From assembly GCA_030762935.1 (NCBI GenBank), contig CM060900.1:112496620-112560619 (forward strand): a stretch of DNA of 64,000 nt, given 5' to 3'. Positions 1-10,853 of the stretch are shown here, in pieces. The notes beneath the pieces were generated by a model. The model saw only the letters and a program-made list of their open reading frames with translations. It was not told where the DNA came from and did no database searches. Position 1 is the stretch's first letter, and the number at the start of each line of letters is the position of its first letter. A program made the position numbers and the translations under genes. The stretch is from Hymenopus coronatus. Lineage: Eukaryota > Arthropoda > Insecta > Mantodea > Hymenopodidae.

Positions 1-3000
1 GAATGGTTTATCCTTGTATTAGAAGTCTATGCGCAGATATGTGAACTTTGTTTTAGCCAGCAAGCATGGTATGTGACTTGTGTTTCTTACCTTGGGAAGC
101 TTTTCTGAAGCTTGCTTATTTCCATCTTTAGATAATATTTAAAAAAAATACACAATTAGATAAAATTGTTTAAATTTTTAACGCTTTTTTAACATTTAAT
201 GATGAAACAATCCTTGCAGAATTTCTTTTATATATATAATCACATAATCTTAAGATATGTGCCCTGCAGAGAGAATTAATAATGTTTGAAGATGAGTAGT
301 ACTAACAGAAAAGAAATAATCAATACTTTAAGAATATGTCTGCAGGAATTTTAATTGTATAACGTAGAAAACCTTATTTGTAATAACTTTTAGTGAACGT
401 GTCCCTTATATTGGGCAACATCAGGTTAGGTTATAAATTGATGCCATGCAGCACAAAAATTCTGAAAAAATAATGGAACTTGTAGGCAGTTATTCTAAAC
501 TAATCTAAAAATTCTGAATTGTTGGATAAACAAGGCCATGATTTATGGTAAATTTTATATTTGCTGTTATTTGGACCCACATATCCACAAAATTACTTCC
601 ACAAGGAAGACCAAAGACCAAAACGAAAAATTACACATCAAGTTCGTTCTAAACAATTAATTCCTTTACAACCGATATAGTGAATTCTCTAAAGTAAATT
701 CAGTGAGGGGATTAACATTCATCGGTAAATGTGCTTTGCATTTACAGCAAACTTCAGAAACCACTGCCTGAACTTTCGCACAAAGAACATTTCTGTCTGT
801 TTTCTGTAATATTATTATACAAACCTAAAAAGCATATGTAACTATTAATCAAAGTAATTCTGATGTAAAACTCGTGTATTTCATCAAACGTATATTTTTT
901 TTAATTTCATTGTTGTTTACTAAAAATATATTTAACAGAGAAGTTTTAATTTGATTATAAATCCCTTTCTTAACTCTCATGGACTGATTTTGCTCTGGCT
1001 CTCTCTGTTTCTATCTCTCTCTCGCTCTTTCTCTCTCTCTCTCTCTCTGGTATATATACAGATGTCCCAGAATTCAACTTCACAAATTGGCAGGATTGCA
1101 AAGGGACCCTAGATAAACAGTTTGGCATAGGGAATGTATTGTCCCTTTTGCCAAATGTCAAAGTTATGGCATGGTTTCTGGATCGCACATTAATAGCGGA
1201 AAATTAAAATAATGTAGACGTGTGGGTCCTATTTTCATTCAAAATATCTCATTTGTATGCCAGTAGTCGAAGAAATGCACTATTAATACACAATCAACAC
1301 TATATATAAAATTATTGAACCTTAATTTTGGCAAAATTGCAAGTTCTTTGAGGGTGTGCACGCCCCTGATAACTGCTCGGTTGGTTTCAGACCTTATGCA
1401 GTTAACTAGGGTGCCATGCCAAAACGTGCTGGTAGGTGAGTCGATATAGCGCTGGTCATCGAATCCCACGGTAAAATGATCACACCGCTATGTGACGTTT
1501 CCAATTTTTAGTTTTCTTGTTTTTCTCAAAGTACACCTAGAGCAGTACTAATATGTTTAATTTACATTTCTGAAGCCAAAGCAGTGTGAATGATATATAC
1601 GTAGCGTTCAATATTAAATATAGTGATTGTCAAGGAACCTGCGCAGATTAATGCAATAAAACAATTGGGTTTGTTGAAAGCAGTTATGCTTTGAAGCTTA
1701 GTAACTGAACTATGATTTTAGCGGTGAAATAAAAAATCTGAGGTATTGCCAGAATTCGTACAGCAGTACCTTGATTTTATCCGTATGTAGGTATTATGCC
1801 ATTTTAATCACTTGCTCCTGCGAGACTGTGCTTCTGAAAATCTTGTCTAATGCCAACACGTGACTATGTGAGGACCATAAATACTAAACGTGGTCTTCAT
1901 ATTGTAAAAGTATACACTTTATGTGTAAGAAAATAAATTGTTTCAACGAAGTGCGAAATAGAGATCACACGAACATTGTAAGATAATGTAAGTAGCTAAT
2001 TTTAGAGTTCATGCTTTTTGCTGCCAAGAGGTACCATTGAGCAAGCTTAAGAGCCCCTCTTACCAGATTTCCGTTGAATCAGATGAATAATTACTGACAC
2101 GAACTTTAGTTTCTTGTGGTGAGGTTCACAACAATCTTGGAATTTTTGACAAGGTGCGAGGTTCATTTCTTCGTGGATGTAATCTGTGCAGGAGTGTTGC
2201 AGGTCGACAGTTCTAAAAAAATTCTCTGGTGACTTGTATTTTGTGCTTCGGATATTGTGTTACTTCTCGAAGTCCCTTTCTCTTTGCCTTTCATGCAGAG
2301 ATAAAAAGATAGACAATATTGGCTAGTACATAGTTCTTAATTCGTTTTATGTAGGAACTTATTTTACTACAGAAATAGTTGTTCATTTTTATTTCATTTG
2401 AAGTTCATTTGACACAATGATAATATTGTTTCGTTAATAAAATTGTAAACCGTACCTACAGTTGTAATGTACCAACACTGTGTTTATAGTGTATTTTAGA
2501 AACTCCTTCGAGGGCACGGAGAAGTTTACCCCTTTAGGTCTTAAATACAATTGCTATTGAAACGTTCTCCGTTACACTTACATGCTAATCGTGCATTACA
2601 TTTATTTTATTTGCCAGTACGAACAAATCATAGAGTAAGGGGCTTGAACTCGACAACTTAACCCGATTCTCACACGCTAAATCATAGCGCTAAATAATGT
2701 CACCATATTAATGCTCTCTGAAATCAAGGTAGTCACCTCACATCCACTGCAGTTTTAACAGTGGCGAGCTAACCCTTAATACATGTTATGCTGTAGCAAA
2801 GAATTTAGAACGCATAGCCTATAGCTTCCCTATCTCAAACTATCTCGGACCCATCTAAAATCCTACCAATTTGTGTGGTCGAATTCTGAGACACTCTGTG
2901 TGTATGTGTGTGTATGAGTAGAAATTCTCTCTGCTGATCAGATAGCCTCTATATTACGCCAAGAAATATGCTATCGGTGATGCGTGGCAAGTGTCACAGG

Positions 3001-4649
3001 GTGCTCTATCTCGCCTGTGGATTAGAATGGGGTGAACCCAGGTCAAATAATAGGCGGTATAGCATACCTGGATGATGACGGAACAGGTAGAAGCACCCTG
3101 TGTGATACCTGTTTTGTAAATTTGCTAAACAATTACTAAACTCACTTTTTAACATTATGATATAGCATAAAAACGGTGATTTTAAGTTCATTTGCAGTAA
3201 ATCAGCCGTTGTGCTCTAAACTCCGATATATTTCTATTTCTTTCCAAGAATACATAAAAATTAACATAGGATTCCAGCACACCACCTCAAAATAACCCAA
3301 CAAAAGATAAAAATGGCACATTTTAATGGAGATTCTGAGCATTTAGAAATACAATACAAATGGCATTACGTTACTGAGTCATTCAAAGTGGCTTCATTTA
3401 GAGTCACTGTATAGGTAGCAAAAACAAAAAAAAAACAAAAATACTGGGGTGGTTCCTATTGAAACCATTGTGCCTGAAAGGGTCAAACGGTGTTCTATAG
3501 AACGGCGAAAACTGTTTGAAAATGTTTCCGGTAGCTGGAGTAACAGTGTGTAACCAAGTGCGAGTTTCCATCAAAGACCTTTCCAATGCCAAAGGCAATA
3601 TTTTCAAACATTTCAGTGTTGTAGATTGTGCATATCACGTGAAGGCCGCCTTTTTACATTATTAGCTTGAGTAATCTTTACAATGGCATTCTAGTTTTCC
3701 TAACAAGTTCAAAATTTAATCACAGAAGTACAAAAGAAAAAAATCTGTTTGGGATCTAAGAGACAGGCATTCCAAAAACAGCTATAAAGTAAGTTATTCT
3801 GGGAGCAGAATGAAATTGTTTCGAACATGTGTGATATACACTTCTAGACAGTTTTCAAAATTTATAAACAAGTGTGGATTATGAATTAAATTCGTTTTAC
3901 CTGTTCCTTATCTCTGATGATCACTTGTTTCTTTTTAGCATCACTGCTGATAACATGTTGAGTTAAAGCAAAGCATTATACAAAAAGGAAATAAAAAAAT
4001 GCAATATGCATAAAGAATATTATTAGTTTTCAGTGTTTATTTTGTTCTGCTTGTTACTGAGGCACAGTTTGATCATGGAGTAATTTTCTCACAATGTTCT
4101 GGCTTTAGTTTCAAAATATGTTGGAAACACAGTTTCACTCTAATTGGCTTGTACATTTTAAAGAAGCCTCTTTTTTGCTATTTTGACAGCAATTCCAGTA
4201 CTACCAGCTCCTCTGTTTTTAAAATTCTGGCTACCTCTTCCGACACCAAAATTGCTGCATTAAAATTATCCACCACTTCATCGTTAATACAAGTCCTGGA
4301 TAATAATCTTCACATCCACTAGGGAAACAAAGTTGATAACCCGAAAGTATTATAATTGTATGCCAATCAGTGGCATAATTTTCTTTTCTTAACTAATACC
4401 ATCAACCGCTAAAAGCCTTATTTTACCTGCGGCTTTCTAAAGTGAGTAAAAATTTATTTGAACTTCCTTATAGCTTAATATTCCGAAAGAAGAATGTGGA
4501 ACAAGTGTAATAAACCAAAAAGCCAATTCACCAGAGAAATGATAATTTCCATGCTCATACATAACTATTCTTAGTCATCTTCATTTGCAGCGGTTGAATA
4601 GATATGTTGACGACAAATTACACATATGTAAGAACGCTCTCCTTGGCAT
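1..4649. other. Non-coding flank, no gene recognised
   Basis: This AT-rich stretch contains no exon, RNA gene or repeat that I can name. Open frames here are short and show no family motif, and the C-terminal one near 970-1188 translates a dinucleotide microsatellite. Given the + strand Kv4 exons further right, it may be intronic or intergenic sequence of that gene, but nothing in the sequence decides between these. CpG dinucleotides are present at ordinary density (8 by hand count in 601-1,080), unlike the right end of the window. Confidence 0.5.
996..1048. repeat. TC dinucleotide microsatellite
   Basis: An interrupted run of CT/TC dinucleotides, purest between about 1,030 and 1,048. On the minus strand it reads as an apparent Arg/Glu-rich peptide, which is an artefact of the repeat. 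Confidence 0.9.
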
Positions 4650-5031
4650 TGTGATGATGCCGTCCGTGTATGTGACTACTCTCGCGTTTGCTCTGGTATA
4701 CGGCAGTGGACTTGTAATGTGAGACATCGCATTTGGATGTGTAAACAACACGGAAGAATGACGAGATGTTAACAGGAACTTTCGGGAACGTGACACTCAA
4801 TGCTTCTCCCAGCTTCGGCTTCCAGTATCTTCGACAAGTTTCCAGGCTATAAAAGGAGGAAGAATTGTATTCTGTGGTGTTGTGCATTGTATTGAGTCGT
4901 GAGTACTAGAGTGTTAGCGCGCAGGGGTGGCGTAAACTGTCTACACGTCGAAACGTTGAATGAATTATTTGCAGCAGTGAATCAAAGACTATTTGTAATC
5001 GATTTTGGAGGCAATAAAGATAGTTGTTACA
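4650..5031 (+). repeat. 5' LTR of the Gypsy-like element
   Basis: It begins TGTGATGATGCC and ends TTGTTACA, so it has the usual TG...CA ends. A TATA box (TATAAAAGG) lies at 4,848-4,856, which would drive element transcription. The matching downstream copy differs at many sites and by indels, which indicates an old insertion. Confidence 0.82.
4848..4856 (+). promoter_or_regulatory. TATA box in the 5' LTR
   Basis: TATAAAAGG is present at the same relative place in both LTRs (the second starts near 8,098). This is the expected core promoter of the element; whether it is active now is unknown. Confidence 0.65.
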
Positions 5032-5407
5032 TTGGTGTCTGGAGTGGGATTAAGAAGCCGAGATGGAAGAGATGCTTAGAAATTGTTGGAGAATATTTCG
5101 GAAAGTGAAACAATCACAGTTAACTCCTCATTAGAGAAGGTCCAGACGAAAATGAAGACTGAATGGAAAGCGCGGCGGAGAAGATGGAATCGAAATTGGA
5201 AAAATGCAACTCGGTTTGGAGAGGATGGAATCCGGCATGGAGAAGATGAGAAGTGAAATAACGACTATGAATTGTGAGGTGGAAAATCTGAAAACGGAAA
5301 TTTCTAGCCAATTCGACAAACAACTGGCAGGAAGTTAAGGAGCTTGGTGGAACGATGAAAGATCTCAACTAATGCGTTAATTCCCTAGAGGGAAGAGTCG
5401 ACAGCGG

Positions 5408-5667
5408 CACCAAGGAACTTTTTTTATAGTGTTTAATGCCCGCTTTTACTACCAAGGCACAGCAGGCGATGACACACATGGAATGAAGATGGAGCACCGG
5501 TGGAATGCAAAGCCGGGGGAAACCGGAGAACCCGGAGAAAACCCACCCCTGCGCCGCTTTGTCCACCACAAATCTCACATACGGTCGCTTGGGATCGAAC
5601 CCGGGCCATGTAGGTGAGAGGCGAATAGTCTAACCACTCGGCCACGGCGTGGCCCCACTAAGGAACT
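5408..5667 (-). mobile_element. SINE A, copy 1, with 12 bp target duplication
   Basis: This tRNA-derived SINE lies on the minus strand inside the gag remnant. The body is 5,420-5,655. Read on the minus strand it starts with a polymerase III A box (TGGCCGAGTGGTTAG) and a B box (GGTTCGATCCC), as in a Ser/Leu-type tRNA, followed by a GC-rich body and a tail ending in AAACACT and A residues. Target duplications CACCAAGGAACT (5,408-5,419) and CACTAAGGAACT (5,656-5,667) differ at one base. This is the most complete SINE A copy in the window and keeps most of its CpGs. Confidence 0.92.
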
Positions 5668-5687
5668 GAACTTGGAAACAAGGAAAT

Positions 5688-5831
5688 GGTGGAAAAGATG
5701 CTTGACGAAAAGCTGAAAGACTTGAAGGTCCAGACAACCGGCCGCGACATATCATGAACGGTGGAAAAGATGCTTGACGAAAAGCTGAAAGACTTGAAGG
5801 TCCAGACAACCGGCCGCGACATATCATGAAC
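5688..5831 (+). repeat. Perfect 72 bp tandem duplication in gag
   Basis: Two adjacent identical 72 bp units (5,688-5,759 and 5,760-5,831) begin GGTGGAAAAGATGCTTGAC. The length is a multiple of three. The perfect identity contrasts with the heavily mutated surrounding gag, so either the duplication is recent or it was created in assembly. Confidence 0.95.
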
Positions 5832-6544
5832 CCGCGACAAGCCACCCAGGAACGATGGGACGTCAACTTTTGAAGTCTTCCGCCGGCAGCTCATCGCCAT
5901 CGCCACCGACAATCCATGGTCAGCAAAAGAAGTAGCCGCACAGCTGATAGCAAGTCTCCAGCGACTAGCGGCAGAAATATTAAATGCGATCCAACGTCGA
6001 CGAGTCCAGGGAGTTCTGGGAGGCCCTCGAGAACCGCTTCGGAAACCATTGCTTGGCTGCAGCCTACCAGAGTCAGCTTAAGGCGAGTATGCAACAGCAA
6101 GGGGAGACGGTGCAGGAGTTCGCCTTAACCATCGAACAGCTTGCAAAGAAAGCCACCTAGCAACGTATCACAGGAAGTTTTCTATTCCTTCGTCGCTGAG
6201 GTATGTGACGCCGTAATACGACAGCCCTGATGGTCGGCGAGTTTAAGACGATGCACGAGGTGCTAACAGCACTTAGAAAAGATCACAACAGTCCCCACCC
6301 GGAGGATTAGGAGTTTTCAGTACTATAGCGGGGATAGAGACACAGCCCAGGGACGACGGCGAAGATCTTTCAGTAGTTTGTGTTGGGGTATGGCCAACCG
6401 GGAGACATAGCATGGAATTCTCCACAACAAGATATCGGCCGGAATGCGGGTCTGAGGAGGGAGCAGCGGATCGTCGGCGCAACCGAGAAGATCAGGAGTA
6501 CTCGGTGTTACGTAGAAAGGGGACCGACCCAAGGACGACAGCGA

Positions 6545-6822
6545 AATTCAGGTGGTGTGTGCTGGGGGTGTGGCCGATTTTTTTTTTCTTTTCTGTATCC
6601 CTATTTACATTTCCCCCCGTAGGTTTTACTGATTACTGGTTTCACTGTTTCTTTACAAGCATATACACATTGCACAAACATATAACACCTATGCCCAAGG
6701 CGGGACTCGAACCTACGATCCCCTGCCCACGAAGCACCAAAGCGAGACGCTTTAGCGAGCGTGGCCATGGGGACCGGCAATTGGGCACTTGATGAAGGAC
6801 TGTACGTAACTGAGACGAAGAG
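6545..6822 (+). pseudogene. gag CCHC zinc knuckle split by a SINE
   Basis: Before the SINE the frame reads VCWGCGR (about 6,556-6,576); after it, GHLMKDC (about 6,785-6,805). Joined by alignment, the cysteines and histidine have the CX2CX4HX4C spacing of retroviral-type nucleocapsid knuckles, which bind packaged RNA. The reading of both halves is direct; the family role is known from Ty3/Gypsy gag proteins. Confidence 0.75.
6577..6777 (-). mobile_element. SINE B copy inside the LTR element
   Basis: Minus-strand tRNA-derived SINE. On the minus strand the head reads CCGGTCCCCATGGCCACGCT, followed by a B box like GGTTCGAGTCC (here GGTTCGAGTCCCGCC with one change), then a body with GTTATATGTTTGTGCAATG and a poly-A (poly-T at 6,579-6,593 on the + strand). 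It is very similar to the copy at 31,240. It interrupts the gag zinc knuckle; a short imperfect target duplication (GGCCGATT / CGGCAATT) is plausible. Confidence 0.88.
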
Positions 6823-7029
6823 CGTCAGACAATGTGTGCCAGGGATGCTGCCGCCCACGACATCTCTTGAAACGCTGTCCGTATTCTAGTTGTCTGGCAG
6901 ATGGAACACGAAGAAGACCCAATGTGGTGAGGGGCACGCCTGAGTCATCATCGCCGTCTCTCGCTTGACGCTGTGTGCCTCAGACAGAGGAATGGAAGAC
7001 AGCCTCATCGCGGATGGCTGAACTTGATG

Positions 7030-7310
7030 GAAGCTGCGCCGGATATTAGTGGACACCGGTACAGCCTCAACCATAATCCGACTAGACGTGGCATAGGGTT
7101 TGCCAACAAGGCAACTGAGTCGGCCCTATGAGATAGTGACGTAATCGTGCCAAACCTTGCCAGTGGATAAGGAGGTCTTGCTGGAATTGACCCTGGGACG
7201 GAATGCTATAAGCCTATAGGAGCATGTCGCGAGCATTGCTGAAGAGGTGATATTGGGACTGGATGCCCTCGGAGGTCACGATGTGTCCTTCGACATTGGC
7301 AGGAGTATCC
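7030..7310 (+). pseudogene. Aspartic protease remnant of the LTR element
   Basis: A catalytic-site match LVDTGTASTIIRLDV is visible from 7,046, with the DTG triad of retropepsins. About 190 bp later, EEVILGLDALGGHDVSFDIG (7,240-7,300) matches the ILG(L/M)D region near the end of retrotransposon proteases. A stop follows the DTG segment (LDVA then TAG), so this is a relic. Confidence 0.75.
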
Positions 7311-7484
7311 GGTGCTCCGTAGTTCCGATGGAGGGTGAGTCCTAGAATCTGCAGCGTGACCTTGAGGGAGGATGTGGTGGCCACTGCGGCGCGTCTGGTA
7401 GACCGGCTGTCGAAGGATATTGTGCACTGTCCGATTCGACAACACACCCAGCCTGCGAGCAAGAAGCCAACGGGAATGGTTTTC

Positions 7485-7567
7485 GGCAGGAAGCTCAGGC
7501 GTGGTTGTATCGCCGAACCCGGACCAAGGAGCGTAGGCCCAAGCTGCAACAATCATGGGCAGATACA
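7485..7567 (+). pseudogene. Integrase C-terminal remnant of the LTR element
   Basis: The frame from about 7,492 reads AQAWLYRRTRTKERRPKLQ followed by QSW. This matches the VWLY...K...PKLQ..W segment of the GPY/F-type C-terminal domain of Ty3/Gypsy integrases. It lies less than 200 bp after the protease remnant, so the whole reverse transcriptase, RNase H and integrase core have been lost between them. Confidence 0.65.
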
Positions 7568-7785
7568 TGCTCTGTGATTGAGATTTTTTGGTAGTGTTTA
7601 ACACCTGCTTTTACTGCAATGGCACCGCAGGCGTAGACACTGATGATGGAGCCCCGGTGGAATGAGATGGCGGGGGAAACCGGAGAGCCCGGAAAAAACC
7701 CGCCCCTGCGCCGCTTTGTCCACCACAAATCTCACATGCGGTCACTTGGGATCGAACCCGGGCCGTCTATGTTATGTGATGGAGA
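7567..7785 (-). mobile_element. SINE A, copy 2, 5'-truncated
   Basis: Minus-strand copy, body about 7,584-7,768. It retains the B box (GGTTCGATCCC on the minus strand) and the body and tail, but lacks the A-box end of the tRNA head. Imperfect target duplications ATGCTCTGTGATTGAGA (7,567-7,583) and ATGTTATGTGATGGAGA (7,769-7,785) flank it. Confidence 0.85.
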
Positions 7786-7890
7786 GAGAGAACGAAGAAG
7801 TCGACCGGACCCGACGGGAAGAAACGGGTAGTACATTTGCATTCGTCTAGCCAACTACAATGGCGCTGGTCAGAACAGAGCAGGGAGCAG

Positions 7891-8321
7891 TGTGACATTG
7901 CCATCCGTTTATGTGGCCACTCTCGCGTTCACTCTGGTATGCGGCAGTGGAGCTGGAATGTGAGACATCCCATTTGGATGTGCCAACAAGGAAGATCGCC
8001 GAGATATGACAGAAACTTTAGGGATCGCGGCTCTCATTCTTTTCCAAGTTTCGGCTTCCAGTAGTTTCCAGAAAGCTTGTGACGTCCTTTTCTAGCTATA
8101 AAAGGAAGAATTGCAGTGCAGGTTGTTGCTCTGTTGTGTTGGGAATTGCACTGATTGTGAGTCGTGAGTAACAGGTGTGTTAGCGCGCAGTGGTGCGCGA
8201 GCCATGGATGGCGTGCAGTCATAAACTGTCTACGCGTCGAAACGTCGAGAGAATTATTTGCAGCAGTGAATCAAAGACTGTATTTGTAATCGATTTTTGA
8301 GTAGATAAAGACTTTGTTATG
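7891..8321 (+). repeat. 3' LTR of the Gypsy-like element
   Basis: Begins TGTGACATTGCC and ends near TTGTTATG. It parallels the 5' LTR through the TATA box near 8,098 and the GTGTTAGCGCGCAG block, but carries an extra segment of about 25 bp near 8,195-8,220. A purine-rich stretch precedes it, as expected for the polypurine tract. Confidence 0.82.
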
Positions 8322-9629
8322 ATTTTCACATTAGACAGTAATTAAATTAACAATTACAGTTATTTCGTTGCTTATGTTGCTTCAATCGTTTCATAACTGT
8401 TGTAAGCTGTTTTCAACAATCGAAAACAATCGTAAATAGTTGCTAAATAGCTCCATATTGTGTAGTTTGACTAATAATAATCAGTATTTTTTACAGATTT
8501 GGAAAACTAGAAATAAGTTACTATTGCTATGTCTGAACTAAAAAGAAACGCACTAATTATTTATCGATGCATTGAATAAAAATGTAAAAGTAAATGCTGC
8601 ATAACGTAACTGAAACACATCGTTTTAAAATGTATATGAGCAAGAAAATTAATATATTAATCTGGTCATCCAAATAGATGAACTACGATAGAAACATCAT
8701 ACTGAAAACTTTTCGCTGAACATTCCTTGAGACTCAAAATAACACCCAAGAAATAGGCGCTTACCTGTTTCTCTTTCTCAGAATATTACATTTGGCTAGC
8801 TATAATGTTCAAATAATATAGATTTTAACTCAACAAACTGTAACATGAATAAAAGAAGCCATTCATGCTTGAAGTCTGGTTTATGCTCCAAGTCAAGAAT
8901 CCTTTTAACTTGGTCGGGATATACCAGCTCCTCATTAACGAATATTCGATAGGTACACAATGAACCCCAAGTATTGTTTGCCTTATTCTTTGTCTGTCAA
9001 GCGAGATGGCAGAGCAGCGGAAGTCACGCCATGGTATTTAGCCAATCACTGCGTAGCGACGCTCTTTTGTTAAACGGCAGTGTTGCGAGTAGTCCTATTA
9101 CAAAATACGCATCAAAGCACGAGATTTCTTAGCTAATATGCCACCATCCTTTGAAGCTTTTAACGGAGCAGAGTAATGCTGTTTAATTTCTGGATGAAAT
9201 AACTGTTGTTCCAAAACAAAATAACTCTTGGAAACTGGTTACATATTCTGTTATCAAAGAGTGAAACGTTAAAAAAAATAGTCTGTGTACTTCTGATAGG
9301 TATGAAAATATACTAGATATGCTTGGTAGTTTCCTTTCTGAAAAGCAAATATATAATTAACGACTCTCAGCGTTAATAAGCTTTCCTTTGCAGTCATTAT
9401 TTCTGTTCTCCGTAAGAATCCTACACCCGTTATTTTCCGTGTTTTCCGCTCAGTGTAAATAACCTCCTCGCCTCTGTATAATTAGTGATCGTTGTATAAA
9501 GTCATAAAGCCGGTATTTGAAGATTATATTTCACATTTATGTTATGTTACCCACCTTATTTTAACGACCATTTCAAGTATTTTTGGCATATGAAGTATAA
9601 ACAAATGGAGAAGATAATTGTCGAATCCA
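8322..9629. other. Non-coding, nothing recognised
   Basis: AT-rich sequence with frequent stops in all frames. I see no exon, RNA gene or named repeat. Confidence 0.5.
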
Positions 9630-10060
9630 CGAGGGTCATACAGAAAGCAATGAACGGTTTGACATAATTAAATAATAGCGAAGGATGTCAACACGCGACT
9701 TTATTTTTAAAATTGCTGTACCTTACTATACTTCTCAACGTAATCACCATTGTTATCAAGGCACTTATTGTCACGTGGTTCCAGTTTTTCAATGCAAATG
9801 TCATACTCTTCCACTGCTAAAGATCTGAGCCAAGATGTCTCTGGCACTTTGAGATCCTCATCGGTTGGCAAATATTTTCCACCCAAAAAGTCATGTACGA
9901 TGTCCAAAGTTAAACAGCGTTTTCTCTTAATTATTTTATTCACATTTGCTTTCAACTCTTCCATAATGATCGAACTTCCACTCCAGTATTTGTCATGCAC
10001 ACTGGTTCTTCCTTAACTACTCGTGATTTATGCGCGACTTCCTCATTGAAGGCTCGTTCA
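9630..10060 (-). pseudogene. Mariner deletion relic, DNA-binding part joined to C-terminus
   Basis: On the minus strand an open frame (10,000-9,707) first matches the N-terminal helix-turn-helix region of mariner transposases (VHDKYWSGSSIIMEELK..., compare VHDEERSGRPS in the copy at 36.5 kb), up to TLDIVHD. It then jumps directly to the C-terminal end (FLGGKYLPTDEDLK through LEPRDNKCL to DYVEK). The catalytic D,D,D core is missing. The downstream end (9,630-9,660 on the + strand) resembles the inverted repeat of the 36.5 kb element (CGAGGGTCATACAGAAAGCA against CGAGGCACGTCCAGAAAGTA). The other terminal repeat was not found. No catalysis is possible. Confidence 0.78.
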
Positions 10061-10853
10061 TTGAACTATCACTAGAGGGCGGATCCAGGTGACCGCTTTC
10101 TGTGAAGTTGACCCGAATCTTCTCTGGCTGTTACCGTTAAACCACAAACTATAAGCGGTTTTTAGAAAAATATTGTCATATAAATCACGTGTTATCGTTA
10201 GGCTTCGGATACGGCTTTAATTTGCTTGTACTCTGACTGGAAAATAGTTATGTGCACACAGGTTTCACTGAGACCCCTCTTCAAGCAGTGCCGATCAGTA
10301 CATGTACAGCCTATTTTGAAGGTATAAAGTCTGATTGTACACGTTTTGCTTTTAACACATTCAGAAAAGGTAGTGTAATTAATTTCAATAATTGTCCCAA
10401 CATATAAATTTTATAAAAAACTGATTATTTCATCTGCCAGAATCCAGCTATATATATATTTTTAATAAAAACTGTATAGTTTCTTACATGCTCACCTATA
10501 CCTATAGCAAAAACTCAGTTACCACGTGACTTCTGCCTCTCCTCTATCCGCTCGCTTGTAAGCAACGTACAAGTATACTAGAAGTTAAGCCCGAAACACA
10601 TTTATCATGTTAGCTACGTGTATATATATGTATATATATACACATACATACATAACGCCTAAATATAAGAGACATAATACCCGTCATCAGCCTACTTTTA
10701 TAGTAAGTGAGATAACCTAAGATATAAAGCGCATAGCAAACATATTATTTTAAAGTTTTCTATGGAACATATTTATTAATATTATAAGTTGGTACTCTAA
10801 AATATACCTAATATTTTTGCATTAAAACTCATATGCTATTTACTTATTTACAG
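10061..10853. other. Kv4 intron or upstream sequence, non-coding
   Basis: No exon or named repeat here apart from an AT/ACAT microsatellite near 10,617-10,655. The last bases (TTTACTTATTTACAG) form a good pyrimidine tract and acceptor for the first Kv4 exon. Confidence 0.6.
10617..10655. repeat. TA / CATA simple repeat
   Basis: Alternating TATATA and CATACATA units. Confidence 0.85.

Larger units (their letters stand above)
5130..6180 (+). pseudogene. gag remnant of the Gypsy-like element
   Basis: The first part (about 5,130-5,400) encodes a repetitive Glu/Lys/Met-rich stretch typical of a coiled coil. It is interrupted by a SINE at 5,420-5,655, then resumes and carries a 72 bp tandem duplication. 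From about 5,850 the capsid-like region is visible in one frame (TFEVFRRQLIAIATDNPWS), shifts frame near 5,990, and continues from 6,011 to a stop at 6,158-6,160 with the motifs EFWEALENRFG and AAAYQSQLKA, followed by GETVQEFALTIEQLA. These match the capsid pattern of Ty3/Gypsy gag proteins. Frameshifts and stops make it non-functional. Confidence 0.8.
4650..8321 (+). mobile_element. Decayed Gypsy-like LTR retrotransposon, internally deleted
   Basis: Two similar blocks (4,650-5,031 and 7,891-8,321) share a TATA box, a GTGTTAGCGCGCAG segment and the same end, and lie in direct orientation, as LTRs do. Between them, in + strand order, are remnants of gag, a CCHC zinc knuckle, an aspartic protease and the C-terminal part of an integrase. 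Reverse transcriptase, RNase H and the integrase catalytic core are missing, so the copy could not have moved itself after that deletion. Frameshifts and stops break every frame. A TGG-starting stretch right after the 5' LTR (5,033) fits a primer binding site, and a purine-rich stretch (about 7,876-7,890) precedes the 3' LTR. Three SINEs are inserted inside. No clear flanking target duplication was seen. The Ty3/Gypsy assignment rests on the gag, protease and integrase-tail resemblances and is fairly secure. Confidence 0.85.

Noticed and set aside
5616..5655. A functional tRNA-Ser or tRNA-Leu gene at the SINE A head
   Set aside because: A and B boxes are present but the cloverleaf is incomplete and the sequence continues into the SINE body; same for the heads of SINEs B, C and D.
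6412..6858. Open frames of 126 and 85 codons on both strands
   Set aside because: They cross the gag remnant and SINE B; neither follows the gag frame beyond the knuckle.
7206..7604. 132- and 112-codon minus-strand frames
   Set aside because: They are antisense to the protease and integrase remnants, which are recognisable on the + strand.
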